From assembly GCF_005845215.1 (NCBI RefSeq), contig NZ_SPHO01000010.1, positions 124,001 through 188,000 on the forward strand: DNA of 64,000 bases, given 5' to 3'. Under the pieces are notes generated by a model that saw only the letters and a list, made by a program, of their open reading frames with translations, was not told the origin of the DNA and made no database searches. This DNA comes from Clostridium sp. 1001271st1 H5. GTDB taxonomy: Bacteria; Bacillota; Clostridia; Lachnospirales; Lachnospiraceae. Positions 50,853 to 60,129 of this stretch are shown here, piece by piece; position 1 is the stretch's first letter, and every line of letters starts with the position of its first letter. Both the position numbers and the translations under genes were made by a program.

Positions 50853-51743
50853 TCAGACAGTCCCCTTATACCGTTCCAGATATTCTCCGGACTTCTCCCG
50901 GCTTAAGGAGAACATCCGCATCAGTTTATCCATTATCTGCTCTTCTGTTCTCCCTTCCTCCAGATTATCCAAAACAAAGACCCTTATGCCCTCTTCAAGG
51001 CCGGCCTCCATTCCCACTTCTATTCCCTCCGCTTTTGCATCCTGAAGCTGATACATCCGTTCTTCCCATTCCTGCATATATCTCACTCCAATCTCTTCAC
51101 TGACTTTGACCTGGCTGACCCGCCTGTGCAGTTCCTTAATCCGCGGACTGCTGCTTCCGGCTGCCTCCGTTTCAGAGGTGTGTTCTATGTAATGAAGCAG
51201 GTCTATCAGCTCACTACTCACTCCCTCCGGCACAGTGCCATGGGTATTGAGAAATATTCTGGTCGCCCCGTCTTCCAGAAACAGGCCTCTTTCCTCCTGG
51301 CATTCCATCCGGAAGGTATATCTGTACCTTCCATACCCCCATAAATCAAAGGGCATAATGGTGATAAGGCAGGAAGGCTGCATCCGGTTAAAATCAATCT
51401 CACCGGGGGCCAGCAGGGAACTGTCAATCAATGCCTGATAAAACCGGCTTCTCTTAATCAGGTTCCCGGTATTCTTTTTCTGAACTTCTGCATTGTAGAT
51501 ACGGCTTTCCTCATCCACTGAATATACATCCAGGCGTATGGAACGCAACCAGGGAACTGTCCGCATTTCCCTTTCTGCCTGTGGTTGTTCCGCCAGATGA
51601 ATTTCCCCGCCAAGTATGATGGAAAGGACCAGTTCCATTGTCTCACGGTCCTCCATGACACATGCAAATAAAAAACGGTCCAGCAGGGTCAGGTCTGCCA
51701 GGGGTTTCATGACAGCTCTGTCCGGGTCATTCATTTTTTTCAT
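50853..51743 (-). CDS. Rpn-family recombination-promoting nuclease / PD-(D/E)XK protein
   Basis: The 296-residue protein starts after AAGGAG and shows MKPLADLTLLDRFLFACVMEDRETMELVLSIIL, then LDVYSVDEESRIYNAEVQ, where D, E and Q form the PD-(D/E)XK nuclease core. The C-terminal third is a Glu-rich coiled-coil with GIEVGMEAGLEEGIR repeats. Databases often label the family putative transposase, but it has no terminal repeats here; RpnA-type members of E. coli are DNA endonucleases that raise recombination. It stands alone between converging neighbours with its own composition similar to the surrounding genes. Confidence 0.8.
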   Translation of the reverse strand: MKKMNDPDRAVMKPLADLTLLDRFLFACVMEDRETMELVLSIILGGEIHLAEQPQAEREMRTVPWLRSIRLDVYSVDEESRIYNAEVQKKNTGNLIKRSRFYQALIDSSLLAPGEIDFNRMQPSCLITIMPFDLWGYGRYRYTFRMECQEERGLFLEDGATRIFLNTHGTVPEGVSSELIDLLHYIEHTSETEAAGSSSPRIKELHRRVSQVKVSEEIGVRYMQEWEERMYQLQDAKAEGIEVGMEAGLEEGIRVFVLDNLEEGRTEEQIMDKLMRMFSLSREKSGEYLERYKGTV

Positions 51744-52082
51744 CCTGTTCTCCTTTTATTATACAAAACCTTTACCGGCGTTGCAAGAAAATACACCCAT
51801 CACATCAAATCTAAATCACATATACATAAAACCACCGCCTGACATTGCAAAAAACATTCAACCGCATAACCCGGGGATACAAGGGAGAAACTCCCAGCAG
51901 AACATCTTGGACAGAACGTCCTTAAGATTCATATATATAAAATAGCACTTACTGCCGTTTAAGTCAATTATGTGAAAATAAATCATGTAAAAATAACACA
52001 ACGCAAAAACTGCTGCCTGAAATGAATCCCCGCAATAACGAATCCATCCCAGACAGCAGCACACGGTCACCCTTGCCTGAAT
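51744..52082 (-). other. Intergenic region with terminator only
   Basis: This 339-base gap between the Rpn-type gene and the end of glycerate kinase is AT-rich. Apart from the glycerate kinase terminator near its right end (52005-52060), no gene or repeat is recognised. Confidence 0.5.
52005..52060 (-). terminator. Terminator after glycerate kinase
   Basis: On the minus strand GCTGCTGTCTG pairs with CAGGCAGCAG, with a second inner pairing GGATTC/GAATCC, followed by TTTTT. It lies about 20 bases past the stop codon. Confidence 0.75.
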
Positions 52083-53228
52083 TTATTTCTTCCCCAGGCT
52101 CATGCCGGCCTTCAGCATTCTGAATGTACGGTCCGCAGCACTGATGTACAGCTCCTCTGCCCGCTCCAAGGCTTCCTCAATATCCATGGCGCCGTTTATC
52201 GTGGTTATGATACTGTCAATGCCGTAATCAAAAATTGTCTCAGCCTTGTCGCCCATGCCGCCCACAATGGCCGCTACCGGGATACCTCTCTCCCTGCAGC
52301 GCCTGCCGATTCCGCTGGGCACCTTTCCAAAGGCAGACTGCCAGTCCATCCTTCCTTCGCCGGTAATCACCAGGTCCACGCCCTCCAGGAGACTGTCAAA
52401 ATGCACCAAATCCAGCACTGTATCAATACCGGATTTCAGATTGGCCTTCAGAAATACACAGAACGCCGCCCCTAATCCACCGGCCGCGCCCGCGCCGGGA
52501 ATCTTATCCACATCCACGCCCAGCTTTTCCTTAAGCAGCGCTGCATAGCGCACCATTCCGCCCTCTAACACATCCAGAATTTCCGGGGTCCCTCCCTTCT
52601 GCTTTCCAAATGTATAGGTAGCTCCATCCGGTCCTGTAAGGGGGTTGGTCACATCACACATGACGGTAAACCTGGCCTGGGCCACTGCCGGATGAATCCG
52701 GCTCACATCGATGTCAGCCACCCTGGTCAAATCCCGGCCCCTGCCCTCCAGCTCATTTCCCTGGTCATCCAGAAATCTTACGCCCAGGGCGCGCATGGCT
52801 CCCATGCCGCCGTCATTGGTAGCGCTGCCCCCAATGGCAATGGAAATCTTCCTGTATCCACGGTCCAGGGCATCCTTAATCAATTCTCCCGTGCCGTATG
52901 TGGTGGTGTTCAGGGGATTGCGCTTGTCCGCAGGCACCATGGGAAGGCCGGAAGCAGCTGCCATCTCAATAATGGCAGAGTCCCCTTCAAACTCCCCGTA
53001 AAAGGACTGCTGGTCCTCCATCAGAGGACCATGGACCGTCAGCCTGCGGTATGTACCGTTTAATGCAGAAATCACGGCGTCAATGGTCCCCTCCCCGCCG
53101 TCAGCCACAGGAACTCCGGCTGTCTCACAGCCGGGAAATATGCGTCCTGCCGCCTCTTCCAACAGCTGTGTAATACGTTCTGATGACAAGGTCCCCTTAA
53201 ATGAATCTGATGCAAATAAAAACTTCAT
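52083..53228 (-). CDS. Glycerate 2-kinase (GarK/GlxK type)
   Basis: The start at 53226-53228 (GGGAGG nine bases upstream) gives 381 residues beginning MKFLFASDSFKGTLSSERIT, the family signature. Further blocks are VPVADGGEGTIDA, IAIGGSATNDGGMGAMRALG and GAAGGLGAAFCVFL. The enzyme phosphorylates D-glycerate, typically to 2-phosphoglycerate, feeding lower glycolysis. The CdaR-type regulator gene lies upstream on the same strand, the usual partner. It may receive glycerate from the D-2-hydroxyacid dehydrogenase of the sigma-54 island; this is an inference. Confidence 0.93.
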   Translation of the reverse strand: MKFLFASDSFKGTLSSERITQLLEEAAGRIFPGCETAGVPVADGGEGTIDAVISALNGTYRRLTVHGPLMEDQQSFYGEFEGDSAIIEMAAASGLPMVPADKRNPLNTTTYGTGELIKDALDRGYRKISIAIGGSATNDGGMGAMRALGVRFLDDQGNELEGRGRDLTRVADIDVSRIHPAVAQARFTVMCDVTNPLTGPDGATYTFGKQKGGTPEILDVLEGGMVRYAALLKEKLGVDVDKIPGAGAAGGLGAAFCVFLKANLKSGIDTVLDLVHFDSLLEGVDLVITGEGRMDWQSAFGKVPSGIGRRCRERGIPVAAIVGGMGDKAETIFDYGIDSIITTINGAMDIEEALERAEELYISAADRTFRMLKAGMSLGKK

Positions 53229-53266
53229 GGTTCCGCCTCCCAATCGCAATTGATTTTCTTACATCT

Positions 53267-53295
53267 ATTGTACTGTTTCGGGACCTCCGCGTCAA
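53267..53295 (-). promoter_or_regulatory. Sigma-A promoter of glycerate kinase
   Basis: On the minus strand TTGACG (53290-53295) and TACAAT (53267-53272) are 17 bases apart. A CAATTGCGATTG element lies between the -10 and the ribosome site and may be an operator. Confidence 0.65.
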
Positions 53296-53391
53296 TGTTC
53301 TGCAAAACACATATTTACTACTTTAATTATTCCACAGCACAATCCCATTTTACCATGGACTGCCACCCATTCCGTCTCCTGATTCCCCATC

Positions 53392-54552
53392 CTAATCCTG
53401 CATCATTTCCTTCACATCACGAAAAAATACCAGCGCCATATAAAACACCGCTGCCTGACTCAGTACGCGCACATCATAGCCTGTCAGCTCCTCCAGTTTT
53501 CTGAGCTTATAGGTCAGTGTATTCTTGTGGATGTGCATGGCATCCGAGGCAGCCTTCAGGGAACCCTCGGCGCCAAAATACGCCTCCAGAAGTCCCATCC
53601 ACTGGCACAGCTCTTCATAACCGCAGTTCTTAAATACCTTGCGCAGGTACTCTGCCTTCACGCTGTCGGCCACATCCTCCGTAAACAGCTCCAGGGTAAC
53701 GCTGTCATAGGTCATAATGTCCCGTTTGGACATACCGGCCGAGCGCCATGCCTTGTTGGCCTGGCCGTAGGCCACATGAATATCCCTGGCCCTGCCGTCG
53801 ATTCCCATAACCAGCCCTATGCCGAATTTCTTCTGCACGCAGGAACGTATGCGGCCGGCCAGCTGTTCCATATGGCGGTCGGAAGCCCCCTGAACCAGAA
53901 ATATCTGCCGGCCCGCATTCCGGAACACCAGACACCCTGCCCCTGCCAGGGAAACAGCTTCCCCCTCCGCCTGCTCCAGCAGCTTCTGGCCTGAAGCAGT
54001 GGATGCATACTCCTGGAAGTTCCTGACGCCTGCCACCATGACCCTTCTGGGAACCGAAATGTCGATTCCCAGGGCAAATCCTCTCTCCTCCAGTATCCTT
54101 GGCTGAAGCAGCCCGCTTCCGAGAACCCAGTCTTCCAGGAACCGGTTCAGCACACGCTGTCCCATACGGCGCTCATCCTGCTCCGCATTTTCCCGAATCA
54201 GGATTTCCACCATCTTCTTCACAATCTGGCCATAGCCAGCCACTTCCTCATACCGGCCTGTGATGCCGATAACGCCTGCAATGCTTCCGGCCTGGTACAC
54301 CGGCAGGTTCAGTCCCGGACGGGAGGTAAAGGTAGCCTCCTCCTCCCTTACATACAGCTCATCCAGATGTTCCCTGATGATTCTCCTGGCCCCCTCATGC
54401 AGGGTGCCGATGCGTTCCGGGTCCGTACTTGCTATGACACAGCCTTCCGGGTCCATCATATTGATATGCTGTCCCACAATGGCCCCCACTTCCTCCACAA
54501 TGGCCTGGGCGCCCTGCTGCGAGAGCCTCAGCATCCGCTCTGTCTGTTCCAT
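53392..54552 (-). CDS. cdaR: CdaR-family sugar diacid / glycerate regulator
   Basis: The start at 54550-54552 is preceded by AGGTGGAATGT, giving 386 residues. The N-terminal diacid-recognition domain (LSQQGAQAIVEEVGAIVGQHINMMDPEGCVIASTDPERIG) is diagnostic. A GGDEF-like middle part follows, and the C-terminal PucR-type helix-turn-helix is SDAMHIHKNTLTYKLRKLEELTG. CdaR activates glucarate, galactarate and glycerate genes in response to sugar diacids or glycerate; here the target is presumably the glycerate kinase gene downstream. The two genes are on the same strand, 163 bases apart, with a promoter between them. Confidence 0.9.
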   Translation of the reverse strand: MEQTERMLRLSQQGAQAIVEEVGAIVGQHINMMDPEGCVIASTDPERIGTLHEGARRIIREHLDELYVREEEATFTSRPGLNLPVYQAGSIAGVIGITGRYEEVAGYGQIVKKMVEILIRENAEQDERRMGQRVLNRFLEDWVLGSGLLQPRILEERGFALGIDISVPRRVMVAGVRNFQEYASTASGQKLLEQAEGEAVSLAGAGCLVFRNAGRQIFLVQGASDRHMEQLAGRIRSCVQKKFGIGLVMGIDGRARDIHVAYGQANKAWRSAGMSKRDIMTYDSVTLELFTEDVADSVKAEYLRKVFKNCGYEELCQWMGLLEAYFGAEGSLKAASDAMHIHKNTLTYKLRKLEELTGYDVRVLSQAAVFYMALVFFRDVKEMMQD

Positions 54553-54603
54553 ACATTCCACCTGCCTTAGCCGTCCGGCCCGCACTGCTGCCGGCATATT
54601 TCA

Positions 54604-54647
54604 AAAAGGGGCTGCGGTACGCCAACCCGGCGCCGCAGCTCCCCTTA
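54604..54647 (-). terminator. Terminator after glyA
   Basis: On the minus strand AAGGGGAGCTGCGGCG pairs with CGTACCGCAGCCCCTT, followed by TTT. It lies about 45 bases past the glyA stop and before the cdaR start. Confidence 0.75.
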
Positions 54648-54693
54648 TTAGCCTTGTCTCCCCGAGACTCTGTTCAGCGTATTCTCCCAGGCC

Positions 54694-55941
54694 TTACCGG
54701 TAAATGGGGTATCTGTCACAGAGCTTTGTCACTTCATCCCTGATGTAATCCGCTTTATTCTCAAAATCCGTGGCTGCCAGCCAGATGCATTCGGCAATCT
54801 TCGGCATGTCCTCCTCCTTAAGTCCCCTGGTGGTGATGGCCGGTGTTCCGATGCGCACGCCCGAGGTAACAAAGGGGCTTCTGGGGTCATTGGGAACCGT
54901 GTTTTTATTCAGGGTAATATAAACCTCATCGCAGCGGTTCTGCAGCTCCTTGCCCGACACCTCCATACCCCGCAGGTCAACCAGCATCAGATGGTTGTCC
55001 GTGCCGTCCGTAAGGAGTTTGAAGCCCTGCTTTTTAAGGGCCGCGGCAAGCGCCTTTGCATTAGCCGTCACCTGATGCTGGTACGCCTTAAACGAAGGCT
55101 TTAATGCCTCTCCGAAACACACTGCTTTTCCTGCAATCACATGTTCCAGCGGCCCGCCCTGGGTTCCCGGGAAAATGGCCTTGTTGAAATTAAATTTCTC
55201 GGCTGCTTCTTTATTCGCCAGAATCATGCCGCCCCTTGGTCCTCTCAATGTCTTGTGGGTGGTGGTGGTCACCACGTCCGCATAGGGAATGGGGCTGGGA
55301 TGTTCGCCTGCTGCCACCAGGCCTGCGATATGGGCCATATCAACCATGAGATACGCTCCAACTTCGTCAGCGATTTCACGAAACCGTTTGAAATCAATGG
55401 TCCGGGCATAGGCGCTGGCGCCTGCTATTATAAGCTTTGGCCTGGCTTCCTTTGCAATCCGCTCCAGCTCATCATAGTCGATGAAGCCCTGGTCATTAAC
55501 CCCATAAGGTACGATATTAAAGTAAAGGCCGGAAAAGTTCACCGGGCTTCCGTGGGTCAGATGGCCGCCATGGTCCAGATTCATACCCATGACCGTGTCC
55601 CCTGCCTTCAGCATGGCCACAAACACCGCCATATTAGCCTGGGCGCCTGAATGAGGCTGGACATTGGCGTAATCGCAGCCAAACAGCTTCTTGGCCCGCT
55701 CTATGGCCAGGGTTTCCACCACGTCCACGCACTGGCAGCCGCCGTAATAGCGTTTTCCTGAGTAACCTTCCGCATACTTATTGGTGAGAACCGTTCCCAT
55801 AGCCATCATAACGGGCTCCGACACAATATTCTCAGATGCGATTAGTTCCAGGTTACGTCTCTGGCGCGCACATTCGGCCTGGATGGCCTCGCCCACTTCC
55901 TTGTCATATCCGGTAATAAAATCCATTACTTCATTAACCAT
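54694..55941 (-). CDS. glyA: Serine hydroxymethyltransferase
   Basis: The 415-residue PLP enzyme has [29 protein letters not shown], the lysine motif [16 protein letters not shown] (PLP-binding K near residue 229) and the substrate-binding end [16 protein letters not shown]. It interconverts serine and glycine with tetrahydrofolate and is the main source of one-carbon units. Length is standard. A good sigma-A promoter stands 43 bases upstream. No glycine riboswitch is seen in the short leader. Confidence 0.97.
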   Translation of the reverse strand: MVNEVMDFITGYDKEVGEAIQAECARQRRNLELIASENIVSEPVMMAMGTVLTNKYAEGYSGKRYYGGCQCVDVVETLAIERAKKLFGCDYANVQPHSGAQANMAVFVAMLKAGDTVMGMNLDHGGHLTHGSPVNFSGLYFNIVPYGVNDQGFIDYDELERIAKEARPKLIIAGASAYARTIDFKRFREIADEVGAYLMVDMAHIAGLVAAGEHPSPIPYADVVTTTTHKTLRGPRGGMILANKEAAEKFNFNKAIFPGTQGGPLEHVIAGKAVCFGEALKPSFKAYQHQVTANAKALAAALKKQGFKLLTDGTDNHLMLVDLRGMEVSGKELQNRCDEVYITLNKNTVPNDPRSPFVTSGVRIGTPAITTRGLKEEDMPKIAECIWLAATDFENKADYIRDEVTKLCDRYPIYR

Positions 55942-55983
55942 TATCTTACCTCTTCCTTTCGCAATGACAGCCTTTTTCTGCTG

Positions 55984-56012
55984 ATTATAACCTATATAAT
56001 AGCAAATTGCAA
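55984..56012 (-). promoter_or_regulatory. Sigma-A promoter of glyA
   Basis: On the minus strand TTGCAA (56007-56012) and a perfect TATAAT (55984-55989) are separated by 17 bases. Confidence 0.8.
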
Positions 56013-56109
56013 GACATATGGCAGGGCCGTTTCCTCTTTGTCTGTTTATTTTTTATCATTGTTTTTCTTAAGAAATTCATAATAATTGTAGCACTTTCTT
56101 TAAACTTTA

Positions 56110-56129
56110 GACACAATTCGGACACAATT
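56110..56129. repeat. Direct repeat GACACAATT ahead of the acidic lipoprotein gene
   Basis: GACACAATT occurs at 56110-56118 and again at 56121-56129, eleven bases apart (one helical turn). It lies in the presumed promoter region of the gene at 56212, just before a TATTAT element (56136-56141). It may be an operator half-site pair. Confidence 0.4.
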
Positions 56130-56211
56130 ATAGGATATTATCAAACTCGTTCCAAAAAAAATTTGTGTTTGGAAAGTCTCACCGGGAGGCTTTCAGAGGA
56201 GGAAAACTATT

Positions 56212-56562
56212 ATGAAGAAGACCATCGCAAAATCCATGACCGCTATTATGGCTGCAGCTATGATTGCAGGAAGCCTGACCGCCTGCGGCGGCAGCGACAA
56301 CAAGGCTGAGACCACTACTGCTGTAGAAACCACAGTAGAGGCTTCTGAGTCTGCTGAGGAGACCACTGCTGAGGCCGAGGAAACAACTGAGGCCGCTGAG
56401 GCTGAGGAGTCCACCGAGGCTGCTGACGCTGAGGAGTCCACCGAAGCTGCTGATGCAGAAGAGTCCAGCGAAGCTGAGGAGACTGAGGCTTCCAAGGAAG
56501 AGGCTGCTGACGAGGCCAATGCTGAAGTTGTTGAGGAAACAACTGAGGCTGCTCAGAACTAA
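56212..56562 (+). CDS. Acidic, repeat-rich secreted lipoprotein of unknown function
   Basis: This 116-residue protein begins with a lipoprotein signal, KKTIAKSMTAIMAAAMIAGSLTAC, with lipobox LTAC near residue 25. GAGGAGG precedes the ATG closely. All of the mature part is low complexity, made almost only of Glu, Ala, Thr, Ser and Asp, with a nine-residue unit AEESTEAAD repeated about three times (residues about 63-90). It should be an extended, highly negative polymer on the cell surface. Many Lachnospiraceae encode such short proteins, but I know of no tested role. A strong terminator follows, so it is a single-gene unit. Confidence 0.75.
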   Translation: MKKTIAKSMTAIMAAAMIAGSLTACGGSDNKAETTTAVETTVEASESAEETTAEAEETTEAAEAEESTEAADAEESTEAADAEESSEAEETEASKEEAADEANAEVVEETTEAAQN

Positions 56563-56578
56563 TCTTCTTTCACCCAAA

Positions 56579-56611
56579 AGGGTGCTGTCCGCTGCGGCAG
56601 CACCCTCTCTT
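56579..56611 (+). terminator. Terminator after the acidic lipoprotein gene
   Basis: AGGGTGCTG (56579-56587) pairs perfectly with CAGCACCCT (56598-56606), followed by a T-rich stretch (CTCTTTATTTT), 17 bases past the stop codon. It may also serve the recJ transcript arriving from the other side. Confidence 0.8.
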
Positions 56612-56633
56612 TATTTTCCCTTTTAGTATCGGC

Positions 56634-58382
56634 TTAATGAAATTTCCAGTTCTTCACCACAATCTGAAGATTCCGGCTGCCGTTATACTCATTCACTCCC
56701 GGATAGTAGATAATGTCCATAACACGGCGGTCACCCTTTTCCTCCATGAACAAATCCCCTTCCGTAAATATTACGCCGTCCATGGCTGTTCCCCGTTCAT
56801 TCACAAGGCTCACCCGCACCACGTTCCGGTTCCGTCCCATGACCCTGGCACTGCGTATGAACAGACCCTTCTGGGCAAATTGTGGTTTCTCATTTCCCTG
56901 GCCATACGGTTCCAACAGTTCCAATTCCTCTATAAACGGTTCTGTTATGTATTCAAAAGGCATGGCCACATCTATCCACACCTTTGGTATGAAGTCCTCT
57001 TCGGTCAGCCATTCCCGGGCGTTTTCGTTGAGACGGCGCCGGAATTCGTCCACATCCTTTTCCTCCAGTGAAAATCCGGCCGCCATGGGATGGCCCCCAA
57101 ACTTCAGCAGCAGGTCCTGTACCTCCACCAGGGACTGGAACATGTGGTATGCTTCTATGGAACGTCCTGACCCCTTGACACAGCCCTCGGCCCGTGTAAG
57201 CACGTAGGAGGGCTTATTGTACCGCTCCCTGAGGCGTCCCGCCACAATGCCGGCCAGGGATTCGTGGCAGTCCGGCAGAAACACCACCAGCACCTTATCA
57301 TCGCTGTATCTTTCATCCACCATAGCAGCAGCCTGTTCAATGCCCTCCTGGGTCATATCCTTGCGCTGGTCATTGAGGGCCTTTAATTCCTCTGCCATCC
57401 GGTCCGCCTCAGACTCATCCCCGCACAGAAGAAGCCCCAGGGCTATCTTTGCCGTCTGGAGCCGTCCGCTGGCATTCAGGCAGGGGCCGATGACAAAGCC
57501 AATGTGATAGGCCGTGATTGCCCCTGCCTGGAGATTATTTTTCTCAATCAGCTTGCGCAGACCCAGGTTGGACGTATGTCCCAGCCTGGAAAGCCCCTCT
57601 TTCACAATGATGCGGTTCTCTCCCTGAAGCTTCATCACATCCCCTACCGTGGCAATGGCTGCAATTTCCAGCAGATTCAGCCACTCTTCCCTGGGAATAT
57701 GGTGGACCTCATAAAGCACCTGTACCAGCTTATAAGCCACCATGCCGCCGCATATATCCGGAAATGGGTAAAGGCTGTCCCTTCGCTTTGGATTGACAAT
57801 GGCATCTGCAGGCGGCAGTATCTCCCTGCTCTCCGGCATCTCCCCGGCTGCCGCTGTCTCTCCGGCCTCAGTCAGTATATCGTGATGGTCCGTCACTATC
57901 ACGGTCATCCCCAGCTCCTTGGCCCTGGCTATCTGGCTGATAGCGGCAATTCCGTTGTCACAGGTAAGGATGGTATCAATTCCATCCTCTGCCGCTGCCT
58001 CTATAATCAGTTCATTGATGCCGTATCCGTCCTTAATGCGGTCCGGAATTTCATAATCCACATCGGCCCCAATCCTCTTTAAGGCGCGGTAGAGCAGATA
58101 AGTGGAGCACACTCCGTCTATATCATAATCCCCTACAATCCGTATGCGCCTGCCGTCAAGCACCTTCTGTCCAAGCATTTCCACTGCCCGGTCCATGTCC
58201 GGCAGCAGGTGCGGATTGTGAAGCTGCTCCACGGAACCGTGAAGATACCGCCCTATGTCTTCCATGTCCTCCAGACCCCGGTTGCGTATAATTCTGGCTG
58301 TAACCGGGCTGATGTGGTATTTCTCCGCGATTTTATTAAAATCCGCCTTCTTAGCATATAACATCCATCTGGCTTCTGTCAT
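56634..58382 (-). CDS. recJ: Single-stranded-DNA-specific exonuclease RecJ
   Basis: The 582-residue protein carries the DHH phosphoesterase motifs in order: IVGDYDIDGVCSTYLL (motif I, about residue 79), ILTCDNGIAAI, VIVTDHHD (motif III), NPKRRDSLYPFPDICGG and, in the DHHA1 part, KGSGRSIEAYHMF and FGGHPMAAGFSLE. RecJ degrades single-stranded DNA 5' to 3' in recombination and repair. The C-terminal OB-type domain is present. It is somewhat shorter than Bacillus RecJ (about 780 residues), which has an additional tail; this compact form is usual in the family. Confidence 0.93.
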   Translation of the reverse strand: MTEARWMLYAKKADFNKIAEKYHISPVTARIIRNRGLEDMEDIGRYLHGSVEQLHNPHLLPDMDRAVEMLGQKVLDGRRIRIVGDYDIDGVCSTYLLYRALKRIGADVDYEIPDRIKDGYGINELIIEAAAEDGIDTILTCDNGIAAISQIARAKELGMTVIVTDHHDILTEAGETAAAGEMPESREILPPADAIVNPKRRDSLYPFPDICGGMVAYKLVQVLYEVHHIPREEWLNLLEIAAIATVGDVMKLQGENRIIVKEGLSRLGHTSNLGLRKLIEKNNLQAGAITAYHIGFVIGPCLNASGRLQTAKIALGLLLCGDESEADRMAEELKALNDQRKDMTQEGIEQAAAMVDERYSDDKVLVVFLPDCHESLAGIVAGRLRERYNKPSYVLTRAEGCVKGSGRSIEAYHMFQSLVEVQDLLLKFGGHPMAAGFSLEEKDVDEFRRRLNENAREWLTEEDFIPKVWIDVAMPFEYITEPFIEELELLEPYGQGNEKPQFAQKGLFIRSARVMGRNRNVVRVSLVNERGTAMDGVIFTEGDLFMEEKGDRRVMDIIYYPGVNEYNGSRNLQIVVKNWKFH

Positions 58383-58430
58383 TCTCTCGTCCTGTCCTTG
58401 TCTGTCTTTATCTTCTTTATCTGTCCTTAT

Positions 58431-59789
58431 TTATTCTTCCTGTTCTCCCATAGCTGAGGAATAAATGATACCGGCTGCCATTCCCACAAACGCCGGCACA
58501 ATCCATCCCAGACCTGCTCCGTATCCAGGCAAGAACGTAGTTGCCTGGGTTAGAAAGGGAATCACGAATTTGCTCTGTTCCAGGGCATATACCACGCTGA
58601 CCGCCCCTGTAAACAGGATGGCCCAGGGATACATAGCCGGCCACCGCCTTGTCAGCGGTCCCATAAACGCCAGCACAATCAGCACAATGGCAATTGGGTA
58701 AATGGCGTCCAGGACCGGCACTGACACGGCCAATATTTTATTAAGTCCTGCGCTGGATATAATCAGGCTAATCAGGGCAAACAGAAATACCCATACTCTA
58801 TAGCTGATAACCGGTATAATGGAATTAAAATACTGGCTGCAGCAGCTGAGAAGCCCCACGCAGGTATTAAAACAGGCTATGAGGAAAATAAGCCCCAGTA
58901 TCATCATACCGGCATTTCCAAAGAGGTTTCCCGCAACATAGGTCAGTATCCTTGCCCCATTATCCATGCTGCCCGCCGCTGTCCCCGCAGGAGCGCCGAT
59001 ATGGGCCAGGGCCGCATAAATCAGGGCCAGAAGAATGCCTGCTATGATTCCTGCCTTAATGGTTTCCCTGACAACCGCACCTTCCTGCTCCACTCCCTTT
59101 GCCCGGATATTAATGGCAATGATGATTCCAAAATTCAGGGCCGCAATGGTATCCATGGTCTGGTATCCTTCCAGGAATCCCGCCACAACGGGACCCGACT
59201 CATAGACAGCTCCCGGTACCCCGTAATGACCCATGGGCCACACCAGGCATCCGATGAAAATGACGCCGATGAGCACCAGAAGTGTGGGACACAGTATCTT
59301 TCCCAGCCGGTCCGTCAGCTTATCCGGCCTGAACGCCACTGCCATGGCAGCCGTAAAAAACACCACGGAATATCCGAACTGCGCCATGGTCTGGACCGTG
59401 AGCCCGGTAAGCCTTACCGTACTTTTCAGTGAAACTCCCAATTGTTCAAGAACCGGAAACACTGTCATCTCAAAAGAAGTGCTGGAGGTCCTGGGAATAG
59501 CCAGGCACGGGCCTATGGAAAGGTAGATAAGAAGGGTAAACAGGAAAGCAAACCCAGGGTGCACTCTGCCCGCCAGCCTGGTCAGGCCGCCGGAAAGAGC
59601 AACTGCAGCCACGCCCAAAACAGGCAGTCCCACTGCACTGAGCAGAAACCCCGACATGGCCCTCCAGGTCATGACACCTGCCTGAGCGCCTAGAAAAGGC
59701 GGGAAAATTAAATTCCCCGCGCCAAAAAACATGGAAAATAATGTAAATCCCACAAGCAGAAGATTCTGCTTCGACAATTTCTGCTTCAT
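58431..59789 (-). CDS. brnQ: Branched-chain amino acid transport carrier
   Basis: The start at 59787-59789 has GGGGAT upstream and gives 452 residues beginning KQKLSKQNLLLVGFTLFSMFFGAGNLIFPPFLG, the hallmark of LIVCS carriers. About twelve membrane segments follow. BrnQ imports leucine, isoleucine and valine with Na+ or H+. It is a single gene with its own promoter; the leader is about 75 bases and holds no T-box or riboswitch that I can see. It lies 48 bases upstream of recJ, so some readthrough is possible. Confidence 0.95.
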   Translation of the reverse strand: MKQKLSKQNLLLVGFTLFSMFFGAGNLIFPPFLGAQAGVMTWRAMSGFLLSAVGLPVLGVAAVALSGGLTRLAGRVHPGFAFLFTLLIYLSIGPCLAIPRTSSTSFEMTVFPVLEQLGVSLKSTVRLTGLTVQTMAQFGYSVVFFTAAMAVAFRPDKLTDRLGKILCPTLLVLIGVIFIGCLVWPMGHYGVPGAVYESGPVVAGFLEGYQTMDTIAALNFGIIIAINIRAKGVEQEGAVVRETIKAGIIAGILLALIYAALAHIGAPAGTAAGSMDNGARILTYVAGNLFGNAGMMILGLIFLIACFNTCVGLLSCCSQYFNSIIPVISYRVWVFLFALISLIISSAGLNKILAVSVPVLDAIYPIAIVLIVLAFMGPLTRRWPAMYPWAILFTGAVSVVYALEQSKFVIPFLTQATTFLPGYGAGLGWIVPAFVGMAAGIIYSSAMGEQEE

Positions 59790-59864
59790 AATTTTATCCC
59801 CGCTCAATACAAAATAAGAGATAAGAATCAGACATCCCCGCTCTTTCTTACCTCTGCTTGTAAC

Positions 59865-59893
59865 ATAATACCACAAAATGCGACATCTTTCAA
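59865..59893 (-). promoter_or_regulatory. Sigma-A promoter of brnQ
   Basis: On the minus strand TTGAAA (59888-59893) and TATTAT (59865-59870) are 17 bases apart. Confidence 0.7.
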
Positions 59894-59945
59894 GGTAGTT
59901 ACATACTTGTGAAATGAACTATTTAAAAATATTTTTAAAAACCCA

Positions 59946-59974
59946 TTGACATTTCTTCCAGGACAAGATATAAT
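59946..59974 (+). promoter_or_regulatory. Consensus sigma-A promoter of tRNA-Arg
   Basis: TTGACA (59946-59951) and TATAAT (59969-59974) are perfect matches with a 17-base spacer, 40 bases before the tRNA. Confidence 0.9.
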
Positions 59975-60014
59975 AGCTCTTGCGCTGTTAGAGATACAAA
60001 TCAAACAGCAGCAT

Positions 60015-60088
60015 GCGTCAGTAGCTCAGCTGGATAGAGCATACGGCTACGGACCGTAGTGTCGGGAGTTCGAATCTTCTCTGGCGCA
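60015..60088 (+). tRNA. tRNA-Arg, anticodon ACG
   Basis: The cloverleaf can be drawn by hand: acceptor GCGTCAG with CTGGCGC, D arm AGCTCAGCTGGATAGAGC, anticodon stem TACGG/CCGTA around the loop CTACGGA (anticodon ACG, read as ICG), variable loop GTGTC and T arm with TTCGAAT. The CCA end is not encoded. It reads the CGN arginine codons. The T stem contains two G-T pairs, within normal limits. Confidence 0.95.
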
Positions 60089-60094
60089 TGAAGA

Positions 60095-60129
60095 AAACCT
60101 CGCAGGTATAAGCCTTGCGGGGTTTTTTT
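60095..60129 (+). terminator. Terminator after tRNA-Arg
   Basis: AAACCTCGCAGG pairs with CCTTGCGGGGTTT around TATAAG, followed by T-rich TTTTGTTTTT, six bases after the tRNA. Confidence 0.85.

Noticed and set aside
50853..51743. Rpn-type gene as an insertion sequence
   Set aside because: No terminal inverted repeats or target duplication flank it; the family is a nuclease often mislabelled as transposase.
59790..59870. T-box leader ahead of brnQ
   Set aside because: The distance from promoter to start is about 75 bases, too short for a T-box with terminator, and the T-box sequence is absent.
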